Below are positions 8,014-8,421 of a stretch of 8,421 bases of DNA, piece after piece. Each line of letters opens with the position of its first letter. The first letter of the stretch is position 1. Origin of the DNA: Bacteroidota bacterium (GTDB taxonomy: Bacteria; Bacteroidota; Bacteroidia; Flavobacteriales_D; Sanyastnellaceae); contig JAQCID010000038.1 in assembly GCA_027618855.1 (NCBI GenBank), positions 1-8,421 on the forward strand, in the 5' to 3' direction. The notes beneath the pieces are model-generated. The model ran no database searches. It worked only from the letters and a program-made list of their open reading frames with translations, and was not told the DNA's origin. Both the position numbers and the translations under genes were made by a program.

Positions 8014-8020
8014 AGAGGAA
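8014..8020 (+). promoter_or_regulatory. Shine-Dalgarno-like site before rpsJ
   Basis: The heptamer AGAGGAA lies in the 15-bp fusA-rpsJ spacer, with five bases between it and the rpsJ ATG at 8026. It is the only good purine ribosome-binding motif before any of the five ribosomal-operon genes here. The others have plain A/T-rich or unremarkable leaders. Whether it is used is uncertain, because Bacteroidota ribosomes are known to depend little on Shine-Dalgarno pairing. Confidence 0.5.
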
Positions 8021-8025
8021 ACGTC

Positions 8026-8331
8026 ATGACACAAAAAATTCGCATAAAACTTAAGTCATTCGACCACAATTTGGTTGACAAATCGGCTGAGAAAATAGTT
8101 AAAACTGTAAAATCTACAGGTGCTGTAATTAGCGGACCCATTCCCCTACCTACACACAAAAGAATATTTACTGTTTTACGATCGCCTCACGTAAATAAAA
8201 AGGCCCGTGAACAGTTTGAACTTAGCAATTACAAACGTCTTATCGACATATACAGTTCTTCATCTAAGACAGTAGATGCACTCATGCGTTTGGAGTTGCC
8301 AAGTGGAGTAGAAGTTGAAATTAAAGTCTGA
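8026..8331 (+). CDS. rpsJ: 30S ribosomal protein S10
   Basis: A complete 101-aa uS10, a head protein of the small subunit that in other bacteria also serves as NusE in transcription antitermination. It starts [20 protein letters not shown] and contains [20 protein letters not shown] (37-56), the NusB/NusG-contacting loop region, then [18 protein letters not shown], and ends [11 protein letters not shown], all characteristic. The length is normal. It follows fusA after 15 bp with no tuf gene in between, so the str and S10 clusters are fused into one run. The start at ATG 8026 is fixed by the family N-terminus and the AGAGGAA motif upstream. Confidence 0.99.
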   Translation: MTQKIRIKLKSFDHNLVDKSAEKIVKTVKSTGAVISGPIPLPTHKRIFTVLRSPHVNKKAREQFELSNYKRLIDIYSSSSKTVDALMRLELPSGVEVEIKV

Positions 8332-8351
8332 CAATAGACTCATTGTCTATT
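8325..8351 (+). repeat. Overlapping inverted repeats at the rpsJ-rplC junction
   Basis: Three short arms are visible. Arm A is AGTCT (8325-8329), within the last sense codons and the stop of rpsJ. Arm B is AATAGACT (8333-8340). Arm C is GTCTATT (8345-8351). B pairs perfectly with C over 7 bp with a 5-nt loop. The end of B (AGACT, 8336-8340) also pairs perfectly with A over 5 bp with a 6-nt loop, so the two hairpins exclude each other. A TTAAAAAACA stretch follows, not a U-run, so this is not a standard intrinsic terminator on the plus strand. Function is unknown; a weak chance element cannot be excluded. Confidence 0.45.
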
Positions 8352-8367
8352 TAAAAAACAAACGAAA

Positions 8368-8421
8368 ATGCTTGGATTAATAGGGAAAAAAGTAGGAATG
8401 ACCAGCATCTACGGTGCCTCT
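8368..8421 (+). CDS. rplC: 50S ribosomal protein L3 (partial, first 18 codons)
   Basis: The ATG at 8368 opens MLGLIGKKVGMTSIYGAS, which runs off the right edge in frame. GLIGKKVGMT is the conserved N-terminus of uL3, an early-assembling 23S rRNA-binding protein near the peptidyl-transferase centre, and its place directly after rpsJ is the universal S10-cluster order. The start is preceded by A-rich AAACGAAA and no Shine-Dalgarno site. The gap to rpsJ is 36 bp, the longest in the operon, and contains the inverted repeats described separately. Confidence 0.95.
   Translation, partial: MLGLIGKKVGMTSIYGAS

Overview
The window looks like a chromosomal segment of a member of the Bacteroidota, most likely Flavobacteriales or a close relative. 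Four things support this. The ribosomal operon has a promoter of the Bacteroidota type (TTG-N19-TAnnTTTG). Most genes lack Shine-Dalgarno sites and instead have A/T-rich leaders. The str operon runs rpsL-rpsG-fusA-rpsJ-rplC with no tuf gene between fusA and rpsJ. A secreted Porphyromonas-type arginine deiminase family protein is also present. Genus-level placement is not possible by eye.

Left part (1-4876, minus strand): four genes are read leftwards. First is a complete PcrA/UvrD-type DNA helicase (2543-4876, GTG start). It overlaps by an ATGA junction with a small lipoprotein of unknown function that carries a carboxypeptidase-regulatory-like beta domain (1890-2546). Next comes an alpha/beta-hydrolase esterase with an intact Ser-Asp-His triad (1196-1864, probable TTG start). 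Last is an exported deiminase-family protein with a signal peptide (1-1156), which leaves the window just before its expected catalytic Cys. Spacing is short throughout, so the four genes could be one transcript. I see no terminator between them and no clear promoter ahead of the helicase.

Middle (4877-5048): a 172-bp divergent intergenic region. It holds a near-canonical Bacteroidota promoter firing rightwards into the ribosomal genes.

Right part (5049-8421, plus strand): the start of the str-S10 ribosomal superoperon. It contains rpsL (S12), rpsG (S7), fusA (EF-G), rpsJ (S10) and the first 18 codons of rplC (L3), with gaps of 11, 5, 15 and 36 bp. These genes jointly supply 30S proteins, the translocation GTPase and the first proteins of the S10 cluster. 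Arg codons in fusA are dominated by CGT, as expected for highly expressed genes, whereas the helicase uses a mixture (AGA, CGA, CGG). The rpsJ-rplC gap contains three short arms that can pair in mutually exclusive ways.

Overall this is mostly core genome. I found no mobile element, CRISPR array, tRNA or rRNA, and no clear undescribed system. The items most worth a second look are the helicase-lipoprotein-esterase-deiminase cluster, the uncharacterised lipoprotein, and the switch-like inverted repeats between rpsJ and rplC.
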